Origin: JAUXFS01 sp963772635
GTDB taxonomy: Bacteria > Pseudomonadota > Alphaproteobacteria > Rhodospirillales > Defluviicoccaceae
DNA length: 64,000 bases
Reading direction: 5' to 3'
Assembly (NCBI GenBank): GCA_963772635.1
Contig: CAVYYK010000012.1
Location: 1-64,000, forward strand
The translations under genes were made by a program, and so were the position numbers. Shown piece by piece: positions 31,315 to 40,502 of the stretch. The first letter of the stretch is position 1. Every line of letters starts with the position of its first letter. The notes under the pieces were generated by a model. It had not been told where the DNA came from. It saw nothing but the letters and a program-made list of their open reading frames with translations, and searched no databases.

Positions 31315-33859
31315 ATGGCGACAAAACGTATGCTAATCGATGCCTCGCACCCGGAGGAAACCCGGGTGGTCGTGGTCGACGGAACCCGCCTGGAAGAATA
31401 TGACGTCGAGGTTGCTGCCCGACGGCAGCTCAAGGGAAACATCTATCTCGCCAAGATAACACGGGTCGAGCCGTCGTTGCAGGCGGCGTTCGTCGAGTAC
31501 GGCGGCAACCGACACGGCTTCCTGGCCTTCAACGAAATCCATCCGGACTACTACCAGATACCGGTCGCCGATCGTCAAGCGTTGCTGGCCGAGCACAAAG
31601 CCGCCGAAAGGGCGGCGGAGGGCTTGGCCGAGGACCGCGCCGACAACGGCGAACCGGTGGAGACGGTCGGCGGCGACGACGAGGAGGAGTTCGAGCGCCG
31701 GCAGCCCCGCCCCTCGCCGCGCAATTACAAAATCCAGGAAGTCACCAAACGGCGCCAGATCATGCTCGTTCAGGTGGCCAAGGAGGAACGGGGCAACAAG
31801 GGCGCGGCGTTGACGACCTATTTGTCCCTCGCCGGCCGTTATTGTGTCTTGATGCCCAATACTTCCCGGGGTGGCGGTATCTCGCGCAAGATCACCAACG
31901 TAGCCGACCGGAAGCGATTGAAAAAAATTATCGGCGAACTGGAAATCCCGGAAGGGATGGCGGCGATCGTCCGAACCGCCGGCTCGGAACGCAGCAAATC
32001 CGAGATCAAGCGCGACTACGAATACCTTATGCGTCTGTGGAGCAGCATCCGCGAACTGACCCTGACGTCGATGGCGCCCGCGCTGGTGTACGAAGAGGGA
32101 AACCTGATCAAGCGCTCGATCCGCGACCACTACGGGCGCGACATCGAGGAAATCATCATCCAGGGCGATGAGGAATACCGCACCGCCAAGGAATTCATGA
32201 AGCTGTTCATCCCGAGCCACGCCAAGCGGGTGAAGCTCTACGACAATTCCGAGAGGTCGCTGTTCCAGTATCACCAGGTCGAAAACCAACTGGATGCCAT
32301 GCATCTCCCGTTGGTCAACCTGAAGTCGGGCGGCTATATCGTCATCAATCCCACCGAGGCGCTCGTCGCCATCGACGTCAACTCCGGCCGCGCCACCCGC
32401 GAACGGCACATCGAGGAGACCGCGCTGCGCACCAACCTGGAGGCGGCCGACGAGGTTGCTCGCCAGTTGCGCCTGCGCGACCTTGCGGGACTGATCGTCA
32501 TCGATTTCATCGACATGGAAGTCTCCCGCTATCAGACGCAAGTCGAGCGGCGGCTCAAGGAAGCGATGAAAAACGACCGCGCCCGCATCCAGTTGGGCCG
32601 CATCAGTCCTTTCGGGTTGCTGGAGTTGTCGCGGCAGCGGCTGCGGCCCAGCCTGCTCGAAACCAGCTTTGAGGTCTGTCCTTACTGCGCGGGAGCCGGT
32701 GTGCGCCGTACGACGGAATCGACGGCGCTGGCGATCCTGCGCAGGATCGAAGAGGAAGGCCTCAGCCATAGCTCCAGCAAGATCACCCTTTACGTACCCA
32801 CGGCCGTGGGCCTGTACCTCCTCAACCAGAAGCGCGGCACGCTGTCCATGCTCGAATCACGGTACGGACTGAACGTAACGATCGCCAACGATGATTCGCT
32901 GATCCCGCCCGACCATCGGATCGAGCGGATCAAGTTGATTGCCGCGCAGCCCGAGGAAGAAGGGGCCAAAGGCGAGGCCGAAGATATCGATAAGAACGCC
33001 CGGCCCGAGGCTGAAGCGGCGTCCTCGGAAAAGGAAGAAAGCGGCAAGCGCACCCGCCGTCGGCGCCCAAGACGGCGGAAGCGGCCGGACGAGGACATGG
33101 ATGCTCCCCCCGAGGCGGCCGAGACCGGTATGGAGACCGCGGACGAGGCCGCCGAGGAAGGAGGCCGGGACCAAGACGAGGAAGAGCCCGCCGCCGATGC
33201 CGCTCCCAAGCGCCGCCGTCGCGGCAAACGCGGGGGCAGGCGCAGGTCGCGCACCACCATCGAAATCGGAGCCGGAGGAGAAACGTCGGCACCTCCGGCA
33301 ACCGAAAGCGTCCCCATCGAAACAAGCTTCCCGGACGGCCCGACCGAGGAACCGACGGAGCGGGAGTTCACGGCCGCAGACGGTGAACCCGAGCCCGAGC
33401 CCGAGTCCCCCCTGTTCAGCCCACGGATGAAACGGCCGAAGTCGCGAAACCCACCCGCAGGCGAAGTCCTCGGAGAGGGCGAGGGGAACGACGGAGCCGA
33501 GTTTCCGAACCCGGCGAACTGCCCGTCGATGCAGGAGAGGGGCGGCGGCAGGAGAGGGCGCGGCGGCAGATGGCATTGTCGGTGAAATTCCGAACGCCGA
33601 ACCGGAATCAGCTTCGGAACCCCCAGCCAAGAAGGCGCCGGGAGCCAGGTCAAGACGCAAACCGGCTGCCCGGAAAGCGAGTGAGGCGGATGTAGCGGCC
33701 CCAGTGACGCAGCCCAAGGAACCCGAAAGCGATAGCGGAGAAGGCGGCTCGCTCGCCGGCGAGAAGAGAGAGCCGGAAGCCGTCAGGGTCGGAGACGATG
33801 ATAGTGGCGGCAGCGGAGAAGCCCCTCGCAGGGGCTGGTGGCAAAAATTGTTGGATTAG
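31315..33859 (+). CDS. rne: Ribonuclease E, frame changes in the low-complexity C-terminus
   Basis: RNase E is the endonuclease at the core of the RNA degradosome. It starts at ATG 31315 (MATKRMLIDASHPEETRVV). An S1 domain follows (LKGNIYLAKITRVEPSLQAAF) with an acidic insertion of about 60 residues. The catalytic DNase I-like centre has ALVAIDVNSGRA and LAGLIVIDFIDM, and the zinc link CPYCAGAG. The C-terminal half is Arg/Glu-rich and disordered. The original frame stops at 33585. With two frame changes (near 33,425 and 33,560) the protein ends GEAPRRGWWQKLLD at 33859, an ending typical of alphaproteobacterial RNase E. Confidence 0.93.
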
Positions 33860-33877
33860 CGCCAAGGATTCGAAGAT

Positions 33878-33909
33878 AGACGCCGGTTCCCGATTGGTCG
33901 GCGGCGTCT
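33878..33909. terminator. Stem-loop between convergent rne and aminotransferase genes
   Basis: AGACGCCG (33878-33885) pairs with CGGCGTCT (33902-33909) around a 16-base loop, in the 70-base gap between two convergent stops. It is a plausible bidirectional terminator but lacks a clear T-run. Confidence 0.4.
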
Positions 33910-33929
33910 TCGACGCCTCGGCCCCACAA

Positions 33930-35078
33930 TCACCGCCGCCAGGCGATCAGGCGGCGGGCGGCCTCGCTGATATCGGCGTAGGGACCGGCGAAGGAAAAGC
34001 GCACGAAACGGTTGCCGCGCTCCGGGTCGAAGTCGACCCCCGGCGTCGCCGCAACGCCTGTTTCGGCGAGAATCCGCCGACACAACGCCTCGCTGTCGTT
34101 GGTCATCCGGGTAACGTCGGCATAGAGGTAGAAGGCCCCTTCGGCCGCGGCGAGTTCACCGAAGCCGGCCTTCGGCAGTTCCTTCAGGAGCAGTTCGCGA
34201 TTGAGTGCATAGCGGGCGACGTAGCCGTCGAGTTCCTCTCGGCAATCGAACGCGGCAATGCCGGCGTATTGCGACAACGTCGGCGGCGAAATGAACAGAT
34301 TCTGCGCCAGGCACTCCACCGAGCGGATCAAAGCCTCCGGTAGAACCATCCAGCCAAGCCGCCACCCGGTCATCGAAAAATACTTGGAAAAGCTGTTGAT
34401 GACGATCGCCTCGTCGGTGAACGCCATGGCCGTCTCCGCTCGTTCGTCGTAGGTGATGCCGTGATAGATCTCGTCGGAGATCAGTCGGATGCCATGCTCG
34501 GCGGCGTAGGCCACCAGGGATTCGAGGTCGTCGCGATGGAGCATGGTCCCGGTGGGATTGGACGGGCTGGCAACGATCAATCCGTCGAGCCGACCACCGG
34601 CGCCGTCCAACGCCGCCGGAGTAGGCTGGAAGTTGGTTTCCGGTCCCGCCGCCAGGTTGACCACTTCGACGCCGAGTGCGGCGAGGATATTGCGGTATGC
34701 CGGATAGCCGGGACTGGCGAGCGCGACCCGGTCGCCGGCATCGAATGCGGCCAGAAAGGCGAGAATAAAGGCCCCCGACGACCCTGTGGTGACCACCACC
34801 TGCCGCCAATCCACCTCCACGCCATAGCTTTCGCCGTAGTGCCGGGCGATCCGTTTGCGAAGCGGTTCGATGCCCAAGGCGTCGGTGTACCCGATCCGCT
34901 GGGAAATCAGTGCCGCCTTCGCCGCCTCCAGAACGGGTAAGGGTGCCGGCGTTCCCGGTTGCCCAACCTCCAGGTGAAGGACGTCCTCGCCTTCGGCGGC
35001 GCGCTCGTTGGCGGCACGCATCACGTCCATGACGATGAAGGGTGCGATCGATCCCCGTCTTGCGGCTTTTGGTGTCAC
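33930..35078 (-). CDS. Class I/II pyridoxal-phosphate aminotransferase
   Basis: This fold-type I aminotransferase has 382 residues. The PLP lysine is in NSFSKYFSMTGWRLGW; substrate and cofactor contacts are VASPSNPTGTM, ISDEIYHGITY and the C-terminal arginine in FVRFSFAG. It most resembles aspartate or aromatic aminotransferases of the AspC/YbdL branch that use the SFSKYFSMTGWRLGW motif, but the amino donor cannot be assigned. It stands alone between rne and the GGT-like gene. Confidence 0.88.
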   Translation of the reverse strand: MTPKAARRGSIAPFIVMDVMRAANERAAEGEDVLHLEVGQPGTPAPLPVLEAAKAALISQRIGYTDALGIEPLRKRIARHYGESYGVEVDWRQVVVTTGSSGAFILAFLAAFDAGDRVALASPGYPAYRNILAALGVEVVNLAAGPETNFQPTPAALDGAGGRLDGLIVASPSNPTGTMLHRDDLESLVAYAAEHGIRLISDEIYHGITYDERAETAMAFTDEAIVINSFSKYFSMTGWRLGWMVLPEALIRSVECLAQNLFISPPTLSQYAGIAAFDCREELDGYVARYALNRELLLKELPKAGFGELAAAEGAFYLYADVTRMTNDSEALCRRILAETGVAATPGVDFDPERGNRFVRFSFAGPYADISEAARRLIAWRR

Positions 35079-35103
35079 GGTATGCCCATCGGAAAACGAC
35101 CGC

Positions 35104-36771
35104 TCAATCGGCGCTTACGGCAAGGCCGAAGCCACGCAGATCGGTTCCCACTGAACAGGTTTTGTTCTCATCGGGGATACCGCCCGGACAGGAGATGACA
35201 TTGACCCTGCCGAGAGACGGCGTTTCGGCGAGGCGATGCCCCTTTCGTCTGAGCTCCTCCGACACCGATGGGCTCAGATCTCGCTCCACGAAGACGGCAT
35301 CGGGATCACCGCTGCCGAACACGCGCTTGGCAGCCACGGCCTCCGCGAGCGGCTGTTGGCCGAGCAGCACACGAGCCGCGACATCGACCATCGCGATCGG
35401 AGCAACAACGCCTCCCGAGGCAGCGGCGGCAAAATAGAAATTGTTCACGTTCTCGTTGACGATCAGCATTGGCCCCAAGGATTTGGCGCCGCGCCCACCT
35501 TGTCCGGGCAGCGAAGCCAGCACAATGCCGGTACCGCCGGCTACCCGCCCGGTGCCAAAAAGGCTGTTCAGGGTCACCGCACAGGCGGCCGCGGAACCCT
35601 GCCGGTCGGCGGCGATGAACGTCGCGGCCGACGGGTTTTCCGGTCCTCCAACCACCGACAACCCCAGCTCTGAAGGGGAAACGTGGGTGTCGGCGCGATA
35701 GTCGGCCATCAGCGCTTCGATATGAGGGGCGGCCACCAGCGTCTGGGCGTCGACAGCGGTCGCTCCGCGATCGTCTTCCCAGCGCGCGCGGTCGGCGTAA
35801 GCCCGCAAAGCCGCTTCCGCAATCAGATGAGGGCGCTCCTCGACCGCCGTATCCTCGTACCGGTCGTCGTCCGCCAACATCGCCCACATTTCTGCGGCCA
35901 CGACGCCGCCTGTCACGGGCGGCGGAGCGAAATGGACGACCTCGTTACCCAACGGCAAAACAATCGTCTTCCGCCAAACGGGTTTGTAGTCGCGCAGGTC
36001 CTCGACATCGAGCGAGCCGCCCGCCTTCTCCGCCGCTGTGGCGATCTTGCTTGCCAGCGGCCCGGTGTAAAACTTTCCGGGGAGTTCGATTCTAATGAGC
36101 GAAAGGACGGCCGCCAGTTCCGGTTGCTTCAGGAAGTCCCCCTCGCGCACGAGTCGCGTTCCGTCCGCGGCAGCGAAAACCCGCCGTGTCTCGGGCTCCA
36201 CCAACAGTGCCTCTTCGACCTGCGCAAGATCGCGGGCGAATGCCCTGGAGACCCTTGCCCCGAACCGGGCGAGACTCTCCGCCGGTCCGAGAACCTGCGA
36301 CCAGGTCAGACGGCCATATCGGGCATGCAGCGCGAAAAAGCCCCGAACGTTGCCCGGAACGGCAACAGGTCGGTCAGCCCCGGGCACGACCCGACGGGGA
36401 GGCCGAGCCAGGAACTCCAGCGCCCGGGTTTCACCGCTCTTGGAATCGAAGGCCACGCAAACGCCGCCGCCGCCGAGGCTCGCAGATGACGGCATCGTCA
36501 CCGCCGCCGCGAAATACATGGCGACAACCGCGTCCACGGCACTCCCTCCCGCCGAGAGGATGTCGCGGCCGATCAGTGCCGCTTGAGGTTCGTCGGCAAC
36601 AACACCGCCGATAAAACCCTGCACGTAGCCGAGCTTTCCCAAATCGGACGCCTTCTCCGAGGAGCAGCCGACGAGAATCAGACCAAGCGCCAGGGCGATC
36701 GATTGACGCAGCCGACGCCCGACACTACCTTTGCCGTGAACAGACGGATCGTGAACCTTGCTGAAGAACAT
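35104..36771 (-). CDS. Gamma-glutamyltransferase-like lipoprotein lacking the catalytic threonine
   Basis: The protein has 555 residues from ATG 36771, with a lipoprotein signal ending at the lipobox LVGC (Cys36). The GGT fold is clear: GGVVADEPQAALIGRDIL, SSASLGGGGVCVAF and TLNSLFGTGRVAGGTG. In an ungapped alignment with E. coli GGT, the segment that should read TTHY, whose first threonine is the self-cleaving nucleophile, is AATF (residues 382-385). The oxyanion SS pair is KS. Autoprocessing and transpeptidation are therefore unlikely, and a binding role is possible. The start overlaps the divergent M48 gene. Confidence 0.82.
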   Translation of the reverse strand: MFFSKVHDPSVHGKGSVGRRLRQSIALALGLILVGCSSEKASDLGKLGYVQGFIGGVVADEPQAALIGRDILSAGGSAVDAVVAMYFAAAVTMPSSASLGGGGVCVAFDSKSGETRALEFLARPPRRVVPGADRPVAVPGNVRGFFALHARYGRLTWSQVLGPAESLARFGARVSRAFARDLAQVEEALLVEPETRRVFAAADGTRLVREGDFLKQPELAAVLSLIRIELPGKFYTGPLASKIATAAEKAGGSLDVEDLRDYKPVWRKTIVLPLGNEVVHFAPPPVTGGVVAAEMWAMLADDDRYEDTAVEERPHLIAEAALRAYADRARWEDDRGATAVDAQTLVAAPHIEALMADYRADTHVSPSELGLSVVGGPENPSAATFIAADRQGSAAACAVTLNSLFGTGRVAGGTGIVLASLPGQGGRGAKSLGPMLIVNENVNNFYFAAAASGGVVAPIAMVDVAARVLLGQQPLAEAVAAKRVFGSGDPDAVFVERDLSPSVSEELRRKGHRLAETPSLGRVNVISCPGGIPDENKTCSVGTDLRGFGLAVSAD

Positions 36772-38113
36772 TCGCCTACCGGTCGTGTTGTTGTTGGCTC
36801 TGGCCCTGGGATTTTCTTTGCTACGGCCGGTGGTTGTCGCCGCGCAGAAGCTTTCTTTCATCCGGGACACGGAAATCGAAGATACCATCCGTGCTTACGC
36901 CACGCCAGTGTTCCTGGCGGCGGGCCTCGATCCGGCGGCGATACGAATCTACCTGATCAACGACAAATCGCTGAATGCGTTCGTCGCCGGCGGCCAGAAT
37001 CTGTTCATCAATACCGGCCTGTTGATGCGGAGCAAGAATGCAAGTGAGGTCATCGGCGTGATCGCCCACGAGACGGGCCACATCGCGGGTGGCCACCTGG
37101 CCCGCAGCCAGGATGCCATCAGGAACGCAACGGCGGAGAGCATCGTGGCGATGGTTCTGGGCGCCGCCGCCGCCGCCGCCGCCGGCCGGCCGGACCTCGG
37201 CTCCGCGGTGGCGTCGGGCGGCCAGAACGCCGCCCTACGATCCTATCTCGGTTACAGCCGGACCCAGGAGGGTTCCGCCGACAGTGCGGCGATGCGCTTT
37301 CTGGATGAAACCGGGCAGTCGGCGCAAGGCCTGCTCGACTTCATGAAGACGTTGGAGGGAGAGGAACTTCTGCCCGCCAGCCGCCAGGACCCGTACGTGC
37401 GCACCCACCCGCTCAGCCGCGATCGAATCCTAGCGTTGGAGGACTTCGTCGCCAAGTCGCCCAATTCGGCGAAACCGGTCAAGACGGAATTCGACGAGAT
37501 GCACCAACGGATGGTGGCCAAGCTTTACGGTTTTCTCGACAGCCCGGTGACCACGCTGCGCCGCTACCCGTTGTCCGATACCAGTCTTCCCGCTCGTTAC
37601 GCGCAAACCATCGCCTATTGGCGCAAGGCGGATATGCCGAAAGCTCTGGCGGGTATCGACGCCCTCATCGCCGAGCATCCGTCGGATCCGTATTTCCATG
37701 AGCTCAAAGGCCAGATGCTTTACGAGACCGGCCATCCCGCCGAAGCGCTCGAGCCCTACCAGACGGCGGTAAGGCTTATGCCGGACGCGCCGTTGCTGCG
37801 CATCGGTCTCGCCGACGTTCAATTGGAGCTCAATAATTGGGAGATGTTGGATCCGGCAATCGTCAACCTGCGCGCCGCCCTGTTCCGTGAGAGGAACAAC
37901 CCGTCGGTCTGGCGGCAACTCGGCATTGCCTATGGCCGCAAGGGCGACATGGCACAGAGTTCTCTGGCGCTCGCGGAGGAGGCCTTGTTGATCAACGACA
38001 AGCCGATGGCGCGGTATCACGCCGGCAAGGCCGAACAAATGTTGCCGCAAGGTTCGCCCGGATGGCTTCAGGCCGAGGACATTCTGCAGGCCTCCGAAAA
38101 AAAGGACAATTGA
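36758..38113 (+). CDS. M48-family metalloprotease with TPR repeats (BepA-like)
   Basis: This is a periplasmic protease and chaperone for outer-membrane protein assembly in the BepA (YfgC) family. It has 451 residues from TTG 36758; a GTG at about 36785 is an alternative. The signal peptide runs to about VVVAAQ. The zinc motif HETGH is at residues 104-108, with the third ligand in EGSADSAAMRF and the family segment DPYVRTHPLSRDRI. The C-terminal half is TPR-like (PSDPYFHELKGQMLYETGH). Its start region overlaps the divergent GGT-like gene by 14 bases. Confidence 0.9.
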   Translation: MLKNIRLPVVLLLALALGFSLLRPVVVAAQKLSFIRDTEIEDTIRAYATPVFLAAGLDPAAIRIYLINDKSLNAFVAGGQNLFINTGLLMRSKNASEVIGVIAHETGHIAGGHLARSQDAIRNATAESIVAMVLGAAAAAAAGRPDLGSAVASGGQNAALRSYLGYSRTQEGSADSAAMRFLDETGQSAQGLLDFMKTLEGEELLPASRQDPYVRTHPLSRDRILALEDFVAKSPNSAKPVKTEFDEMHQRMVAKLYGFLDSPVTTLRRYPLSDTSLPARYAQTIAYWRKADMPKALAGIDALIAEHPSDPYFHELKGQMLYETGHPAEALEPYQTAVRLMPDAPLLRIGLADVQLELNNWEMLDPAIVNLRAALFRERNNPSVWRQLGIAYGRKGDMAQSSLALAEEALLINDKPMARYHAGKAEQMLPQGSPGWLQAEDILQASEKKDN

Positions 38114-38355
38114 ATCGGGTGACGGCGGAGCCCGGAGCATGAGCCGGGAATTACGCCAACCTTGCAATAGCTGAGACGGTTGTCATTGGCGTGTTCCGAG
38201 AGGAATGCTCCACCGCGGATGGCCGCCCGGGTCTTCACCATCAAGCGCCAAAGGCATTCGGATGCGCGGAAGACGTCTGCCCAGGGAAGATTTGCGATCC
38301 GGTTTCGCGGGACGACGGTACGGACTATCCTGTCAACAGACGGGAGGCCGCAGCC

Positions 38356-38910
38356 GTGGCGCCGAAAACCGAAGAGCGTAATCGAGAGAGCCCCGCGGGC
38401 CGTGACGCGATCGGCCGTACGTCAACAACTGAGCGAAACACCGGGGGCGCAAGTGCGACCAATCGCCGCTCCGCTGTCGCACCCCTGGTAGCAGGATGGT
38501 GGGTGCCCCTGGTCTGCGCCTGCACCATCGCCTGCACGCCCGCGGCGAACACGGAGTCTTCAGAACGAAAGACCTCAGCCATGGCATCCGCACAAACGTG
38601 CATCGATGAAAGCGGCGGCGGGCAGGAGCGTGCGGTCGCGGTCGGCCGGACGTTCGAAATCTGCCTGCGCGAAAATCCGACGACTGGCTATCGCTGGCGC
38701 CGCGACGCGGAAGGGGCGCCGGTTGCCGCGTTGATCGGCGACGGTTTCGAGGCCGACGACGGTCCTCCCGGTGCCGGCGGGGTGCATCGCTGGCTGTTTC
38801 GCGCCGAGCAGCCCGGGGCTGTGACCCTCGCTTTTTCCTATCGCCGGCCTTGGGAAAAGGACGAGGCGCCGGCCCGGACGTTCACCGTTGTCGTCCGCGT
38901 CGAAGCCTGA
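38356..38910 (+). CDS. Chagasin-type (I42) cysteine protease inhibitor
   Basis: Chagasin-family proteins block papain-like proteases with three loops. All three loop motifs are present: NPTTGYRW (107-114), GAGGVHRW (139-146) and RRPW (163-166). From GTG 38356, chosen because GGGAGG lies eight bases upstream, the protein is 184 residues with a hydrophobic segment (GWWVPLVCACTIAC), possibly a lipobox with Cys60, so it is probably exported. The leader before this segment is long, and the start could be later. It faces a papain-like protease gene across a strong hairpin. Confidence 0.85.
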   Translation: MAPKTEERNRESPAGRDAIGRTSTTERNTGGASATNRRSAVAPLVAGWWVPLVCACTIACTPAANTESSERKTSAMASAQTCIDESGGGQERAVAVGRTFEICLRENPTTGYRWRRDAEGAPVAALIGDGFEADDGPPGAGGVHRWLFRAEQPGAVTLAFSYRRPWEKDEAPARTFTVVVRVEA

Positions 38911-38911
38911 C

Positions 38912-38939
38912 CGCCGGGGGCGTCGTTCAGCCCCCGGCG
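38912..38939. terminator. Bidirectional terminator hairpin
   Basis: CGCCGGGGGC and GCCCCCGGCG form a perfect 10-base stem with an 8-base loop, two bases after the inhibitor stop and 12 bases before the end of the convergent protease gene. There is no T-run, but placement and strength suggest a shared terminator. Confidence 0.7.
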
Positions 38940-38951
38940 TCGCGGCTGGCC

Positions 38952-39719
38952 TCAGCTTTGCACGAGCCGGATCGTCCAGAAATCGTCGGCGAGGTTGGAA
39001 TTGAGCAGATAGGCGTAAGGCATGGTGAAATAGCCTTTCATGCCCCAGTTCGCGCCCCAGGAATTGCGCACGACGAAACGGTTCTGCGCGTCGTCGTAAC
39101 CGACCGCCAGAACCGCGTGGCCGCCGACCGCTCCCTCTCCCGGCGAAGGCATCGATACCACGCCCGTCTTCGCCACCTGCGGACCCTCGAAACTTTCGTA
39201 AACGGTAAATCCGAAGACGAAAGGATGGTTGCCGGCGAGACAGCCCTTCATCTGCCTCAAGTTGTGCGAGATGCGCCGGTACATGATCGCCTTGTGCTGA
39301 ACGGCTTCCTGGTAGCATCCGGGCGCTGGTTTGTCGCGGAACTTGGCGATGTCGTAGGGCCACGAAGTTTCCGGGCAGACGCCCAGAGTGCCGATGCTCT
39401 TGACGCCGTCGCGGATCATCGCACCACTGTCGGACTCGACCGTGTTCTCCATGACCCGCTCATTGAAATAGATGAACAGGCGCGAGGGCATGAACGCGTT
39501 GGCCAGCTTCTGTTCGGTTTGCTGAAACTGGTGTGCCGCGCCGATCGCATTCGCCGTGCAACTACCCAGGTCGCCCTGGTCATAGACGGGCGGGCATGCG
39601 GGGCGCAGGTCGACGCTCGGCGGAAGCTTGGCCAGCCGCTCGGGCGGCGCCGCATAGAGATGGTCCCGGACGTCGGGAAGGTCGGGAACCCAGCCGTAGC
39701 GGCTGATCTTTCTCGTCAT
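38952..39719 (-). CDS. Papain-like (C1A) cysteine protease
   Basis: The protein has 255 residues, starting MTRKISRYGWVPDLPDVRDH with GAGAGGAG upstream. The catalytic set is complete: oxyanion Q48 and nucleophile C54 in YDQGDLGSCTANAIG (six-residue spacing as in papain), H201 in VGGHAVLAVGYDD, and N219 in VRNSWGANWG. There is no signal peptide, and only a short N-terminal region instead of a typical propeptide, so it may act inside the cell or be exported by another route. It is downstream of the CBM21 gene on the same strand and convergent with a chagasin-type inhibitor. Confidence 0.93.
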   Translation of the reverse strand: MTRKISRYGWVPDLPDVRDHLYAAPPERLAKLPPSVDLRPACPPVYDQGDLGSCTANAIGAAHQFQQTEQKLANAFMPSRLFIYFNERVMENTVESDSGAMIRDGVKSIGTLGVCPETSWPYDIAKFRDKPAPGCYQEAVQHKAIMYRRISHNLRQMKGCLAGNHPFVFGFTVYESFEGPQVAKTGVVSMPSPGEGAVGGHAVLAVGYDDAQNRFVVRNSWGANWGMKGYFTMPYAYLLNSNLADDFWTIRLVQS

Positions 39720-39827
39720 TTTGATCTCCTCTCAAGAGAGCAACGGGGACTTGTTCTGGATGCGCTTTGTCAATCAACTGCTCTGCCTATGGCCGCCTTT
39801 CATTTCAAAGCCGCGACTCAAAACCGT

Positions 39828-40502
39828 TCAGAACGAATAGTTCCTACCGAAATTGTTGTCCCAATAGGTATTGCCCCCAGCGATATAAAACGCCGCAAAC
39901 TGGCCGTTCTTGCCCACTCCTGCGGGAGCTTTTACCTCCCACAATTCCGCTTGGAGCTGATGCGGCGCCGCTGCCGGCGCAAATACCCGTTGAAAGGAGC
40001 CGAATGCGTCATGGGAGGTCAGCCAATTGTCAGTGGTGTAAACGATGGCGACCTGTTTGGCGAAGGCGATATTTTTGAGCAAAATCGCAACGGTGAGAAC
40101 ACCGCCAGTATTCACGTCCCACGATACCGCCATGACATCCCGATTGAGGGCGACCGTACCTATGCCATCCGTGTGCGCGGCGCCGGTGTTCAGGAGATAG
40201 TTGGCACCGGAGTTGTTGTCCCAGTAAACGTCTCCAGCCACCTGGTAATTTGCGTCAAATTGGTCAATTTGCGTACCGTTTACATGGCCTTTCCACACTT
40301 CCTGATCACCCGGCACCGAATTACCGAAGGTGCACGGAAAAAAGGACCAATCATCGGTCGTTGCATCATGACCCCAGATGCCGACAACCTTTTCGAAAGC
40401 TGCATTCTGCACTAAAACAGAAAAATTCGAAAAGTAACTGAAGCTGCCTGTGCCGCTTGGCGCGCTCCCAGCCTCGCCATGCATCAAAGCTATGGCGTCC
40501 AT
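39828..40502 (-). CDS. Tandem CBM21-type carbohydrate-binding protein
   Basis: The 224-residue protein consists of two similar halves of about 105 residues. Each half ends in the CBM21 hallmark: YWDNNSGANY (93-102) and YWDNNFGRNY (213-222). The second half also shows LLKNIAFAKQVAIVYTTDNW, the central region of CBM21 modules that bind starch or glycogen in fungal glucoamylases and in eukaryotic PP1 regulatory subunits. No catalytic domain, signal peptide or membrane helix is present. Base composition is more AT-rich than its neighbours. It lies 108 bases upstream of the papain-like protease, on the same strand. Confidence 0.8.
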   Translation of the reverse strand: MDAIALMHGEAGSAPSGTGSFSYFSNFSVLVQNAAFEKVVGIWGHDATTDDWSFFPCTFGNSVPGDQEVWKGHVNGTQIDQFDANYQVAGDVYWDNNSGANYLLNTGAAHTDGIGTVALNRDVMAVSWDVNTGGVLTVAILLKNIAFAKQVAIVYTTDNWLTSHDAFGSFQRVFAPAAAPHQLQAELWEVKAPAGVGKNGQFAAFYIAGGNTYWDNNFGRNYSF

